Source: Straminergon stramineum
Taxonomy: Eukaryota; Streptophyta; Bryopsida; Hypnales; Calliergonaceae
DNA: 64,000 nucleotides
Direction: 5' to 3'
NCBI GenBank assembly: GCA_963920665.1
Contig: OY987266.1
Location: 8,189,001-8,253,000 of the forward strand
A program made the position numbers and the translations under genes. Positions 47,137 to 58,463 of this stretch are shown one piece after another (position 1 is the stretch's first letter; every line of letters begins with the position of its first letter). Below the pieces are notes generated by a model. The model was given only the letters and a program-made list of their open reading frames with translations. It had not been told where the DNA came from and did not search any database.

Positions 47137-50100
47137 AGTGTGTTTCAATTCCATCTTAAAGATATTACTCCGTAATAATTTAGATTTTCCTTCTATCTCT
47201 TACCCACTTCTACTTAATAATCTTTTTAACAATGAAAACTAAATTGTTATTTTCCTTTAAAAAAAAAAGATTCCTAGACTCTAAACTCAATTCCCCATCA
47301 TATAGATTTAAATCTCAAAACTTTGTAGTGCAAAAAATGAAGTTAAGAGGGTTCGAAGTCAAATAATCTAGTTACACAAAGTGCACAAAAATTTGTTTTC
47401 TTCACTTTAAACACAAATATCTTACAATTTGTGAGGTCAAAAATTTCGAAAATTTTTACCACACATTCTCATACTAATTAGATGTAAGCCCCTATGGTTA
47501 GATGTGCAAAGTAAAATCTTCCATTTTTTTACTCTTTGCAATAGAAATGGAAATTTTGAATGTTTTTTGACAATGAAAAGGCCACTGTCCTAAAGGGGTT
47601 AAACCAAACAAGAAGGACATGCAAAAATCTTTAAAACCATATCAGCAAGAATGGATCCTTTTAATGGAAAATGAAAATTAACTATAAACTACTTGTAAAG
47701 ATAAGTTATTCTAATATGCTCCTAAGAAAATGTATTTTTGAGATATTCATGATATCTTATTAAACTATCCATAAAAATATTCCAAAATTATGAATACCTT
47801 GAGAATATATATATTTTTTCATTATCCCCCCCCCCCCTCCAAATACCCTTTGCATGTCAGAGGAAGTCTAAATTTTATACTATGTGTCCCCCATCTTCAA
47901 ACTTGTGTAATGTTTCTAATGTTACACATAGTACCAAATGGTTGCAAAGTAATAGAACCTTTATTGAATGATTTTGAATCTTTTTGAAGGCACTTCAAAC
48001 ATGCACTTATAGAGCATTTCAAGGTTTCTTCAACGAATGAGGGACATTGAAAATTCACAAAGAGGACCAAAAGTCTCTAGAAAGAATACTTTATTGCAAG
48101 AAAGTTTATGATTTTTATCTGCCAACAAGTAAAAAATAGCTCCTAATTGTAATTTTGACTCTATCTATGCACACCAACTTCAGTGAATGGTTTTTGATCT
48201 TTCTATTTTATGGTATTTAGAAGGCTCGTTAAGTTTAAGGATAATATTTCTAAAGTGGAGGCACCTATTCCAACTCCTATATTTTAAATCAATCTTGAAA
48301 ATATGGAAATATGGAAAGTCCAAAGTGTGTAGCTTACATATATAAATGTGAAAAAAAAGTTTGGAATATATCATATATTTGAACTTCACAAATTCATAGC
48401 ATTTTCATATATATTCACACAAATATCAATTTAGAAAATATGATATTCCATTGACAAATATACACGTTGAAAGATAAATTTTTACTTTTTTATGCACCTC
48501 AAAGTATGTGAAATTTCATAAAGTGATGGAAATAGGTGCCTCCACTTTATAAATATTATAGCACTTGAACCACTTAATTATCATAGACATTTCTTATTTT
48601 TGAATGATTCATCTAAGAATCTTAGTGGATATATTATTTCACTACTATGATAATTCCCACTAGCTCCCTCTATAATGATTGTGAGGATTTTTAGAATGAT
48701 GAGTTGCGAAGGGGCCGTGGGATAAAATTGTAAGGTAATTTTTTTATAAAACCATTCACCAAGCACTCTTGATTTCAATGAGTCATTGGAGTGAGCTGTG
48801 AAACGATTAGTGACTAGTGAAATCACAAATTGAATTGAGGTCAAATCCATGATAATTGGTGGCCTACAAATGTTTGTGAAGGTATGATATTAATATGTTG
48901 GTGACACACATAGTCAAGGAACTTTAGGGGTCAATATCTTATAGTTAAGGCCAATGAAAGCACGAATTGTATTTGAAGTAGAATTTCAGACCTCATTTAG
49001 GCATAGTAGAATAATTTTTTTCAAAATTTTTGAACAAAAAAAGTTGGGAAATCAAGTTAAATTTAATACTCAAAAACTCTTTTCAGATTTTGAGTCTCTA
49101 ATCAAAAGTTATGGACAAATTTCAAAGAGGGGTTGGAAGGGACATTTTTTCTTTACATTTTCAACATCCTCTTTGAATTTTGTCCACAACTTTTGATTAT
49201 AGTCTCAAAATTACAAGCAGATTTGGGAAGATGAAATTTAGATTGATATCAAAACTTTTCTTAGTCTAAAGTTTTTTAAAAGAGTTATTCTAGCATGCCT
49301 AAATGAGATCTCATATTCTACTTCAAACATAATTCCTACATTTTTTCAATGAGTGTTCAAGTTCTCATCTTCAAGTTATCCCATACCTTTTGAGGAGTCA
49401 CGATGGACAATGAATTTCTATATAAAAATGACATTCACTTTTCACTCCCTTGTTCAATAAACTTGCTAAATTGTCATTACATTGTCCATGGCAACCCCTA
49501 CTGATTTGCATGTTTGGACAAGTTTTTGGTTGTCCTTGCTACTAGCTACATAAATAGCTTCCTCATTAGCTATTGAACTCTTGGACGCCATTGTACATTG
49601 GAGCATGGTCCATCAATCGGTGACAAGTACTCTTGATGTTTCAATTGCTCTCCAAAAGAGAGTTGTAGACAAGGGTGTAGTAGACTATGTAGAAGCATAA
49701 TCCAACTCTAAAGTTGTAGCTACTCACCACCATGGTCAACAACTTTATTCAAGCTTCTAGCTTTTTACTAGATTTAGGATTTATGATGCCACATCAAAAA
49801 CACAATCTCTTTTGATCTACAAATTTTGAGCATAAAATTTCTCCTCAATCCTTACAAATCATTTCTGAAAGTTCACTCACAATTTGAAGGTTAATTGTTC
49901 AAAAATGTACACATTTAAAGAGAGTAATGTTGCATCAATAAAAGTGTGACCACTAAGAATTGCGCTACATTGGATTGCAAAATTTGAGACAAATTTAAGA
50001 TATAGTTGTTAGGATAAAACTCCCACGAGCTTTAGGTAATTGATTGTTCCTACAATTGAGAATGCCACATACTTACTAGAAATTTTGTTGGCCTTTGTGC

Positions 50101-50188
50101 AAGGAGGAGATAGAGATGTGCTTTAAGAATATATTTCTATAATGAAGAAACCACATCGTAGAACATGATGGTACGTGGTTGCAAGGAA
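47137..50188. repeat. Block S, copy 2
   Basis: Collinear with 20107-23129. It begins with the right half of the CCCCTAAAG-family element, whose end at 47598 is followed by TTAA. It contains the isolated terminus at 48912-48927. Non-coding. Confidence 0.8.
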
Positions 50189-50451
50189 GAGACTATAGAA
50201 GTGCGACGAGCCGGATGCGGAGACAGTTTTGCCTCCGCATTTTACCCCTGGGCAAAATGCAGGAAGGATTTATTTGCAAGACATGGTAAAATTTGCAAAT
50301 TCTGAGTTCATAGTTGCAATCAGAGACCCCAAATGAGCTAGGAGAGATGTAGAGAAATAGATTAATCAAGCACAAAATGGGGGGTCTTTTTTTAACATTC
50401 ACCCTTGGCTGGACCTTCGCATTGGGCTCGTAGCACTACTATAGTCTCGAC
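50189..50451. mobile_element. Second copy of the gtcgagactatag MITE
   Basis: About 263 bp, ends gagactatag...ctatagtctcgac, related to 33364-33630. It sits exactly where block S copy 2 meets block T copy 2. Confidence 0.78.
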
Positions 50452-51627
50452 CTATCAGCACCTGCTTCCACCAATAATAGAAACGACAACAAATGGAAAG
50501 GAGTGTCAGGGCCAATCAATGGCAAACCGCCGGAATTTCTGCAATTCTAAGAAACAACTCCGATATCTGATTGACGTGAACTTGGGAGGTCTTTTGGTTG
50601 GACTCGTCCCGGATTGTCTGACATCGGAGCGGGTTTCTTCTTCATGACCCTGAAGGAATCCACTCTCGTGCTTCAGTTCAGTTGGTGACCATTTGAGGTC
50701 AAGTTATGCATGTCTTGCAGAGGTTGTGGTAAGTAGCTCCACAAATTTATGCCAAAATTCTTCGGAAGTGGATTTCCAAATCAAATGGAAGGAAAGGGAA
50801 AAAAAGGTTGTGGAATTGGTTAAACTGTTTGAGTTTGGCATTTGTTCCACACATTTAGTGGCTCTGGACTGAAGAGGAATGAGCGTTGCATTGATTTAAA
50901 TCATAAATGACACGGTGGACTTTTTTGTCCAATGAATGACAAGGAATTCTCTTGTGTAGGACAAAAGTGTAACTATTCTTCCTCGGAATTCAGGGTGGAA
51001 AGGGGGAGATCTTCTACAGTAGTTTGACTCCCAATGAGTATTTTTGTTTGTTTTTAAAGTGGATGATGTCAAACAATTCCAAAAGGCATGATTTCTATGG
51101 TCACGAGTCTAACGTTTAAGGGTCAAGTGACATACGATGGGGAAGCTTGAGCACCTACTAAACTTGAAATCAAAGTGAGTGAGTGCTACTACAAGGATTG
51201 AGAGAGTCTCTTGTTGAGTAGTGTCTCGCTCACTAAAAGTTGGAATTAACTTGTAGTTGACATACTTTGTATTTTTACTTCTTAGAACGAAATCCTATTT
51301 CATTTGTGTCACAAAAAAAGAATTATTCTACAAAAACATGGTGGTAGTGTGCTCTACTAACAAAATATTTTTTTACTAAGTGAAGAGCCTTCCAATTAAC
51401 CTTAACAAAAACCCAAGTATCTAGTAAGAAGTAACGCACCTCCAAAGGATGAGGTGGCCACACTCCCTAGACTCATAGTAAGGATGACTCTATCTTTGAG
51501 CCTATATTCTTGGATGCTTCATAGGGGCCCAGGTTTTAGTAGTTCAGAATGTTTGATAGGTTAGCCAAATTTTATGTGTAAGGTATTGTATTGTTTAAGG
51601 TAATTACAATGAATTGCAACTCTCTAG
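50452..51627. repeat. Block T, copy 2
   Basis: Matches 33631-34824 and then continues directly into block R copy 3, without the solo LTR found at the same junction in copy 1. No gene seen. Confidence 0.8.
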
Positions 51628-52434
51628 CATAGCCATCTCTACAAATTGTAGCCTAAAATCTATAGTTGTTGCACATAAGAGCCCAAGGTCAATTTTAGAT
51701 ACACCTACAACTAAAAATTAAAAATTAAAATATTGTTCACATTCATTGAGACAAAAAAAACATGCTAAGAGATTAAAAAAATTATATTCATTTTCCTATG
51801 GGATCTAACAAAAAGTAGGATAGTTAAATGTTAGAAATTATATTCATATGCTTGATCAAAAACTTCAAGGTGGGTATTTTTTAGTCTTGAATTTGGATAT
51901 GATATGAGTGTTAATTGTTAAATGGTACAACACCTAAAATAGGATTATCAACTCTAGTGACCCTCAAATGAACAAAAGTGATTTGACTCTATAGTTGTGA
52001 AAATATATCATTTACAATGAATCCAAGAAGGTATGAAAATGTAGTAATAAAAAAAAACCCATGAAACCCTATGTTTTGATATAATACTTGGTCAATGTTT
52101 TCAAATGATAGATGAATGTTTGAACAACTAATAGCTTCCAACATAGAATGTATACTATTAACTTTGGGTCTATGGATGTTGAATATTCCATTCATTGTTT
52201 GATAGAAAAAAGTCCCAATTAAGAGTAGAAGACAATGATTTTGATCAACTTGTTCTTGGCTTGAAATCTTGGTTTCTGATACAAGACATCCTCTAATTGC
52301 AATTCAAACTCTAGAGTTCAGGCTGTAGTATAGCACGCAATGCAAAACAAGCTCATGAAATGGAAAAAACAATAGAAACAATTAAGGTGAAAACACCCAA
52401 AATTGTCAAAACGAGCAATTCACTACAGTTGGAG
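51628..52434. repeat. Block R copy 3, left part
   Basis: Matches 37190-37990, and 1-507 from 51920. It is interrupted at 52434 by the hAT-like element. Non-coding. Confidence 0.85.
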
Positions 52435-52790
52435 CCCGGGGAGGACACTCTTCGTATTTTCTGGGTACCACGTGCGGCGCTGGGGTATTTTTAGGGGGGG
52501 GTATTTATTTATTTTTTTGAATTTTCAGGCCCCTATAATTACTTATAAACCCCCCTAGAGCCCATATTATCATGCCTATCTTTACTTATAATACGTACAT
52601 AGGCTGAATTTATTGGAGGCTATTTTCTTTATAAAGAACAAAACTAATTCAACAAGTAATGAGAATTAAAGTGACAAGATATGCCCTGTACACCCACAAG
52701 ATTCAACTTTAAGGCAAAAAATGGATGTGTTTACATTAGAATGCATACTTGAAGACAAATACATGCACAAATGCTAAATAAAAGCAAGAC

Positions 52791-52920
52791 ATTACAAATG
52801 ACAAAGTAATGAAAGAGTTTAATGTACAAAATGTGTTAAAAAACAGAAACATTACAAATGAAAAAGTAATGAAAGAGTTTAATGTACTAAAGGTGTTAAA
52901 AAACACAAACATTACAAATC
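52791..52920. repeat. Tandem repeat, 60-bp unit, two copies
   Basis: Units 52791-52850 and 52851-52910 both start attacaaatg and contain aaagtaatgaaagagttta; ten bases of a third follow. Confidence 0.85.
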
Positions 52921-53471
52921 ATTTACAAGAACTATGGCAACAAGCTGCAGTTCTAAGCCATCCAACACATGTGAAAAAAAATTTAGAGTCTATGACACAA
53001 ATGTCTACTTGTACATGAGACTCATAGTCACCCCAAACCAATTGGAGAAGTGATCAGCTCCTTCACTCCTACAACCATGTTCTGCAAATCCACCAATCAT
53101 CACATTCCAAGTGATTACACTGCACCCCATAAATCACAAGTCACAAGTCTGATTGACAAAACCAGCAGCCTCTCAGAAAACAGTCATGCATCAAAAAAGA
53201 TGCCACACTTCCAATACATGTGAACAAGTGCATCCCTCACACACAAATGTGACTGAAGTCCTCCTTTCAGCTCTACTTTCAGCTCTACAAGGCCCCAAGA
53301 TGTGCACATGCATTCAAAAAAATTGCATAAGGAATAGCATTTGGTTTAGGGCCAACCGGTTGCACTTGAAGAAGCACTTCAACTGGTTTGTGCCCACAGC
53401 CATGTTCAGCGACTCCACCAATCCTCACGGTCCATGCAATTCATGCGATCCTCCACAACTCCTCCTTCACT

Positions 53472-53716
53472 TGTGCATCATCCACACTGCCACATTTACC
53501 ACACATGTGAACAAGCGCATTGTGCATCATCCACACTGCCACATTTTCCACACATGTGAACAAGCGCATTGTGCATCATCCACACTGCCACATTTTCCAC
53601 ACATGTGAACAAGCGCATTGTGCATCATCCACACTGCCACATTTACCAAACATGTGAACAAGCGCATTGTGCATCATCCACACTGCCACATTTACAATGC
53701 ATGTGAACAAGCGCAT
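53472..53716. repeat. Minisatellite, 49-bp unit, five copies
   Basis: Five nearly identical 49-bp units contain catccacactgccacattt and catgtgaacaagcgcat. Because 49 is not divisible by three, all frames read through as shifted repeats, so open frames here are artefacts. Weaker copies of catgtgaacaag lie upstream near 53215. Confidence 0.9.
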
Positions 53717-53834
53717 TGCCCCCCGTACATCCCATTGTAGCCCACAATATCACCACCACATGAACTTTTCTGCCCCACTGCGAAGGTTTAGGACTCATCT
53801 GAAGTATGGGAGGCCGAAGGTGATCCACCGAAAG

Positions 53835-54150
53835 TCAGCGGGCACTGTGGTCTGCCAGAAACTGCCGCAAGTGCTCGGCATCATTCCGATCCAGACTGTA
53901 CACCTCATTTTGAGGGTTGTACGCCAAGGTCACGTTACATATAACGCAGTCAATGTCAATCCACTTGCTATCAGTATGGTCATACTTGAATTTGTCCCGT
54001 CCAACGTATTTGCGATAATACTGCAGCATAACCTCTATGTGTGGATTCTGATTTGTTCGCCGACCTCTGTCCTCCAACCTCGCCAGTAAGTCCACAGGCT
54101 GCCGCAGCACACCGAACTGCTTTCCATTGCGCCTCCTCATCGCCTGCACT
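53835..54150 (-). pseudogene. Probable captured host exon in the hAT-like element
   Basis: On the minus strand, a coding-like stretch of about 100 residues runs from roughly 54150 to a stop at 53835. It carries RRRNGKQFGVLRQPVDLLARL, then RKYVGRDKFKYDHTDSKW, then NDAEHLRQFLADH. Upstream the frame runs into tandem repeats and loses protein character. The far right of the element (58048-58140, read on the minus strand) has a plant-leader-like gctagggttt. A captured gene on the minus strand, cut by the MULE, is therefore plausible. I do not recognise the family. Confidence 0.4.
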
Positions 54151-54246
54151 CTACCCAACCAGCAAACCCCCTCATCCACAGCCCGCAAACAATTAGTAGG
54201 AGTTAACCGAGATGGATTGGACGGAGGAACCGCACCAGGCAGAACT

Positions 54247-54838
54247 GATCGCGCACCCCGCAAAAGCAAAACCCCGCACCAGGAATCGGTGATCGCGCAC
54301 CCCGCAAAAGCAAACCCCGCGCCAGGAATCGGTGATCGCGCACCCCTCAAAAGCAAACCCCGCACCAGGAATCGGGAACACCTTTGTCACGCCGCTGACC
54401 CCAAAACAGAATTCCACAACTGATTGCGCACAAACAACTGGTCGCGCACAAACAACTGATCGGGCACAAACAACTGATCGCGCACACACAAGCAAGCGCC
54501 CCCGCACAAGGAATCGCCGACCCCTTCGTTCACCTCCTCACCCTAAGCCCACCACCAATCTGATCGCGCACCCACAACCAAGCGCATGCCATCCCCAAGA
54601 GCAGCCTCCACGGTTCAGCCGAAGAACTGATCGCGCGAATCGGAAACACCATCTCCACGCTGCCGTCCCTCAACAAGCTGCCCCCCTGATCGCGCGATTA
54701 ACCCTCAACCGCACCCAGATTGCAAACAAATTCGTGAACACACGCTGCCGTCACTCAAGAAGCTGGAGAACTCATCGCGTGATTAACCCTCAACCGCACC
54801 CAGATTTGCAAACAAATTCGTGAACACACGCTGCCGCG
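54247..54838. repeat. Array of GATCGCGC-containing repeats
   Basis: Three 43-44-bp units (54247-54378), then four 18-bp units (about 54421-54495), then an 85-bp unit in about 2.2 copies (54656-54838). GATCGCGC or a one-base variant recurs at 54247, 54291, 54334, 54422, 54441, 54459, 54477, 54560, 54628, 54688 and 54770. Frames across it are repeat artefacts. Confidence 0.8.
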
Positions 54839-55859
54839 CCTCCCCTCGGCCCGATGTCCCAGGGGCATTCGGGGTTCCGCCTCCCTGCCCGCTCCAAATT
54901 TTTTTGAGCCCCGCCCGCTCCAGCTTTTTTCAAGCCCCGCCCGGCCTTCTCCGCCATCGCGACCTGGCTGCGCCTGTTGTGGTGGCCATACACTGCACTC
55001 CGCAGTGAGTGGCATTGGCAGAGTGAGCCATACACTCCGGAGTGCAGTGTATGGCTGCCACCATCCCAATGCCAAGAGAGTCGATGCTTTGATAAAATTT
55101 GTATGGCCACCACCATGATTTTACCAAAAGAGTATATGGTTTTATGAAATTTGTGTGGCCACCACCATATTTCTATGTTGTAGCAAGAGCATATGATTTC
55201 TTAAAATTTGTATGGCCAAAATTTTCACTCATGTTAAGGTAATCATGTACACCTAATTGTGACATCTATTTAAATGTCATGAGGCCTAGGTACTTTCAAA
55301 TCTTACAAGTAGATTCCATTTGAAGAAATATTTTTTATACCTCCTCAAATGGCCCTTCAAAAATAATGTGAATATTAAGTAAAAAAACAAAAAAATTAGA
55401 ATAAGAAGAATTTTGAATTTACATCAAAAACTTATAACCAAAATATTATTATAAAAATTAAAAATAGTTCATTAATGAATAGTTATATGAAGAATTTTCA
55501 TACTTTCCTTCCAAAGTTCCATTGTCCAATAATGCTTTAGGTCAATAGTAGGTTCATGGAGATAGATATCTCCCTTAAGAATACACGAAATACTATTGTT
55601 GTCTTTTATGTTGCACTTCATCATACATGTATAAATTTTGGAAATTTTGGATGATCATTGAAACCATGAGGAATTTATTTCAATTTCAAATACATCTTCC
55701 ATGTTTAGGATCTCGAATTCACAATACAAATATCTATATGAAAAAAATAATAATGCATTATATATAGGTATACATTATCAATGGTAAACGAATACAAGAA
55801 AGTTTACTAATAATGAAGTTATCTATTTATACCTTTTGACTTCCCAACTTTAGAGAAAA

Positions 55860-56324
55860 AGTAGAAAGGAAGCCAAAACTTTGGAGAATGTGATTCAAAA
55901 ATTGAAGTTAAATATTGGAGAATATGGAGATGAGGAATTGAAGTATAAGATTGATATTATGAAGGGATGCATAAACTCTATCATATAGCCTTTTACATTT
56001 GCAAGGCCTTCTCCAATTACATTTCCATCAAAAGGCTCTATTTCATCCATTCAAAAAAATGTGCAACGTACAAGAATGGGACATGGTAGGACGTCAAAGA
56101 AAAAGGCCATAATGGAAGAAGACACAACCTCAATTTTAGGTCAAGTACAACCTATATTGAGACCTCCACCTCACAAGTTGGTGTCTACTTCAAAATGGAA
56201 GAGGACTATTTTTCCAAGAAGTCCAAAGGTGATTTGTGATGCATGCTTTACAAGAACTATGATAGAAAAAGGTGACACAATAGTATCTTGTTGTAATTGT
56301 GATAGACAAATGAAATCTACTTGA
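55860..56324 (+). pseudogene. Gene piece carried by the MULE, with Cys-x2-Cys pairs
   Basis: Two plus-strand stretches look coding: about 55870-55990 (AKTLENVIQKLKLNIGEYG, then a stop) and about 56011-56324. The second contains HGRTSKKKAIMEED, RPPPHKLVSTSKWKR, and near its end ICDACFTRTMIEK followed by SCCNCDRQ. The CxxC...CCxxC spacing could bind zinc. The first stretch ends without a clear GT donor, so this is a fragment or decayed gene. Family not recognised. Confidence 0.4.
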
Positions 56325-56779
56325 AGCAAGTAGACAATTAATAGAAGACAATGTATTTGATGTTTTTATATTGAAATAGAAGTTGCTCAATATATTGAAA
56401 AAGTAAGTGAATTGTAGTGTACAAATTTCTATATGTACTAAATCCTAAAATAATTATATAAATTCAAGCACCATATGTCAATGATGCAACTATATGTAAG
56501 ACAATAATCAAACTCTAAACATTAAAGATAAAAATTATAATGCATCAAATTAAAAAAGACTAATAAAAACAAATCATTATGAGTATAAACTCTCTAGTTC
56601 TTGCCTTTGCCTTTGCCTTGGGACTTGGGCTTAGCCTTTCCAATACCTTTAGATGTAGATGAACTTGGACCTCCCTCTTCAATAATCACATTCTTCAACG
56701 CTCTTTTTCAAAGACGATCTTGCATTTCTTTGGTCTTCAAAGGATGGGGAAGTTTTCATTTCCCCATCTGCTTAGTCCT

Positions 56780-57502
56780 TCATTCTTCTTTCCATAGGTT
56801 CTCATTTTCCCACAAAAGCTTCCCATAGTAGAAGCCATTGGCTTGAAGTAGATTTATGAGATGAGATGCCCTTGCATACTCATAGTGTTCCCAATCCTCA
56901 TCTACAAAATTCGATATTACAAATAAATAAATAATTCAAAGTCATTTGAATGTGAAACAAATTGAAAGTATGTGACAAAGAAGAAATGAGACTTAAAGAA
57001 TTGACATGAAGAACCAAATACATTGCATAAGAGAAACTTACATACATAATTCATTAGAGAAATAAATACACAAATAAATGAAGTAGCTAGTACCTTCAAA
57101 ATAGCTTTGTACTCTCTCCACTTTTGCTTCTTCTTGCACATCCCCTTCAATGGAATCAAAGTACTCTTGTAAGCCACGTTTGATGTAAGAAACATGTAAG
57201 TTGGTGGAATCCACAAGGAATGGAACCAAGAATTTGTGGCCCTTCATACGAAACATTCTCAAATCTTTGAGAAATCCCCTCTCCATAGCCTTTATTAAAT
57301 GACTAGATTCCACTTCCTTACTCATGTGAGTGGGATGAAATATTGTTGCCCTTTCTCTCTCAAATTTTGATTGCACACTTTCTTCTATCCTTGTCTTAGC
57401 ATTTGCTTCTGCATTCTCCTCATTCTCTCTATCTTTTCTAGCCCTCCTTGCTTCCTTGGCTCTCTCATCCCGTTTCCAAATCCTCTTCCTCTTAGGGGCC
57501 AT
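56780..57502 (-). CDS. Two-exon unknown gene carried by the MULE
   Basis: Exon 1 is 57502-57094 (ATG, GAAG/GTACTA donor) and exon 2 is 56901-56780 (TTTTGTAG acceptor). Phases match and the sum is 531 nt, about 176 residues. The N terminus is very basic (MAPKRKRIWKRDERAKEARR) with an Arg/Glu helix. The middle reads RATIFHPTHMSKEVESSHLI and KGHKFLVPFLVDSTNLHVSY. Exon 2 gives DEDWEHYEYARASHLINLL and NGFYYGKLLWENENLW before a stop. It may be nuclear by its basic N terminus. The family is not recognised; it could be a host gene fragment mobilised by the MULE. The stop may be a late frameshift. Confidence 0.5.
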
Positions 57503-58463
57503 GATGACATAAATTAAACCTTAAGATCACACAACAAGGTAGCACATTAAACACATAGAAACTTCTATAAATGTTCTCCAAAAGTACAATGCTTTTCAAA
57601 ACTAAGAACCTCAAGCTCACAAACTCTCAAAATGTCAAAATCAAAGAACCCCAAACCTTAAAATTTACATGAACCCAACCCAACAAACAAAAGAACTTGT
57701 AAAAGCTCCTAAAACTCTTTTGCTTAAAAAACCCTAAATCTCACTCTCATGTAACAAATCAATCTAAAAACTCAAAAGGGAGGTGGCCACACACTTCTCT
57801 TGATAGTGCATGATCTAGGCCTAATGAACCACTCACTGCGCCCAACAGTATGTGGCCACGGCCACCTCCAACGCAGTCGCAGTGCGACAGGCGCAGCCTG
57901 AAGTGGACAGGCTTCCCTCGGCCCGATGGTGGAGAAGGCCGGGCGGGGCTTGAAAAAGTTGGAGCGGGCGGGGCTCAAAAAAATTTGGAGCAGGCAGGGA
58001 GGCGGAACCCCGAATGCCCCTGGGACATCGGGCCGAGGCGCGCCTCCCTCCCAACCTCGAAATTATCGTTCGCGCCTAAACCCTAGCAGTAGTCGTTAAA
58101 CTTAACAGACAGAACAGATGGAAACTACCCCATTCATCGACTGACTACAAGATATGTTGTAGTTATACTTCAGATTTGTATAGTACCTGTATCTTACTAG
58201 TACTGTAGCATAACCATAACTGAACCTAGTAAATAGAATTCCTTGGATCCTATTCTTTGGCCCCTATTTTACATTTAAAAAATAATTAATGGACCATAAT
58301 TTTCGGGTATCTATTTTACTTATAAAAGACATGTCACTTTTTAAGTCCCCTTCTTTAAATGTAAAATCTTTATAAATTTTACCTATGATGAATTAAATCC
58401 ACCCTATTTTTTGCCGCAGGTCACTTTGTAAAGCGCGGGGAGTGTCCTCCCCTAGAGTTGGAG

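Larger units (their letters stand above)
54844..58038. mobile_element. Pack-MULE (Mutator-like), 3195 bp, 9-bp TSD
   Basis: Long terminal inverted repeats of about 170-210 bp (54844-55013 and 57829-58038) both start CCTCGGCCCGATG and are flanked by an exact 9-bp duplication CGCGCCTCC (54835-54843 and 58039-58047). Long TIRs plus 9-bp TSD are diagnostic of Mutator-like elements. No MuDR-type transposase is present. The interior contains two gene-like pieces in convergent orientation, which fits a Pack-MULE. Confidence 0.88.
52435..58455. mobile_element. hAT-like DNA transposon, 6021 bp including a nested MULE
   Basis: The termini are CCCGGGGAGGACACTC and the inverse of CTAGGGGAGGACACTC (14 of 16 matching). 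An exact 8-bp duplication AGTTGGAG lies outside (52427-52434 and 58456-58463), and the other R copies show the empty site. An 8-bp duplication fits hAT. No transposase (hATC motif) is visible, so it is non-autonomous. The left 2.4 kb carries tandem repeats and a captured exon. The nested MULE occupies 54844-58038. Confidence 0.8.

Noticed and set aside
47826..47840. C-run next to a T-run
   Set aside because: A simple homopolymer tract, also present with variation at 20790; no further structure.
53153..54823. Frames of 98-163 codons on the plus strand, and Gly/Ala/Arg-rich minus frames
   Set aside because: They read through the 49-bp and GATCGCGC tandem repeats. Their repeated peptides are products of the repeats, not proteins.
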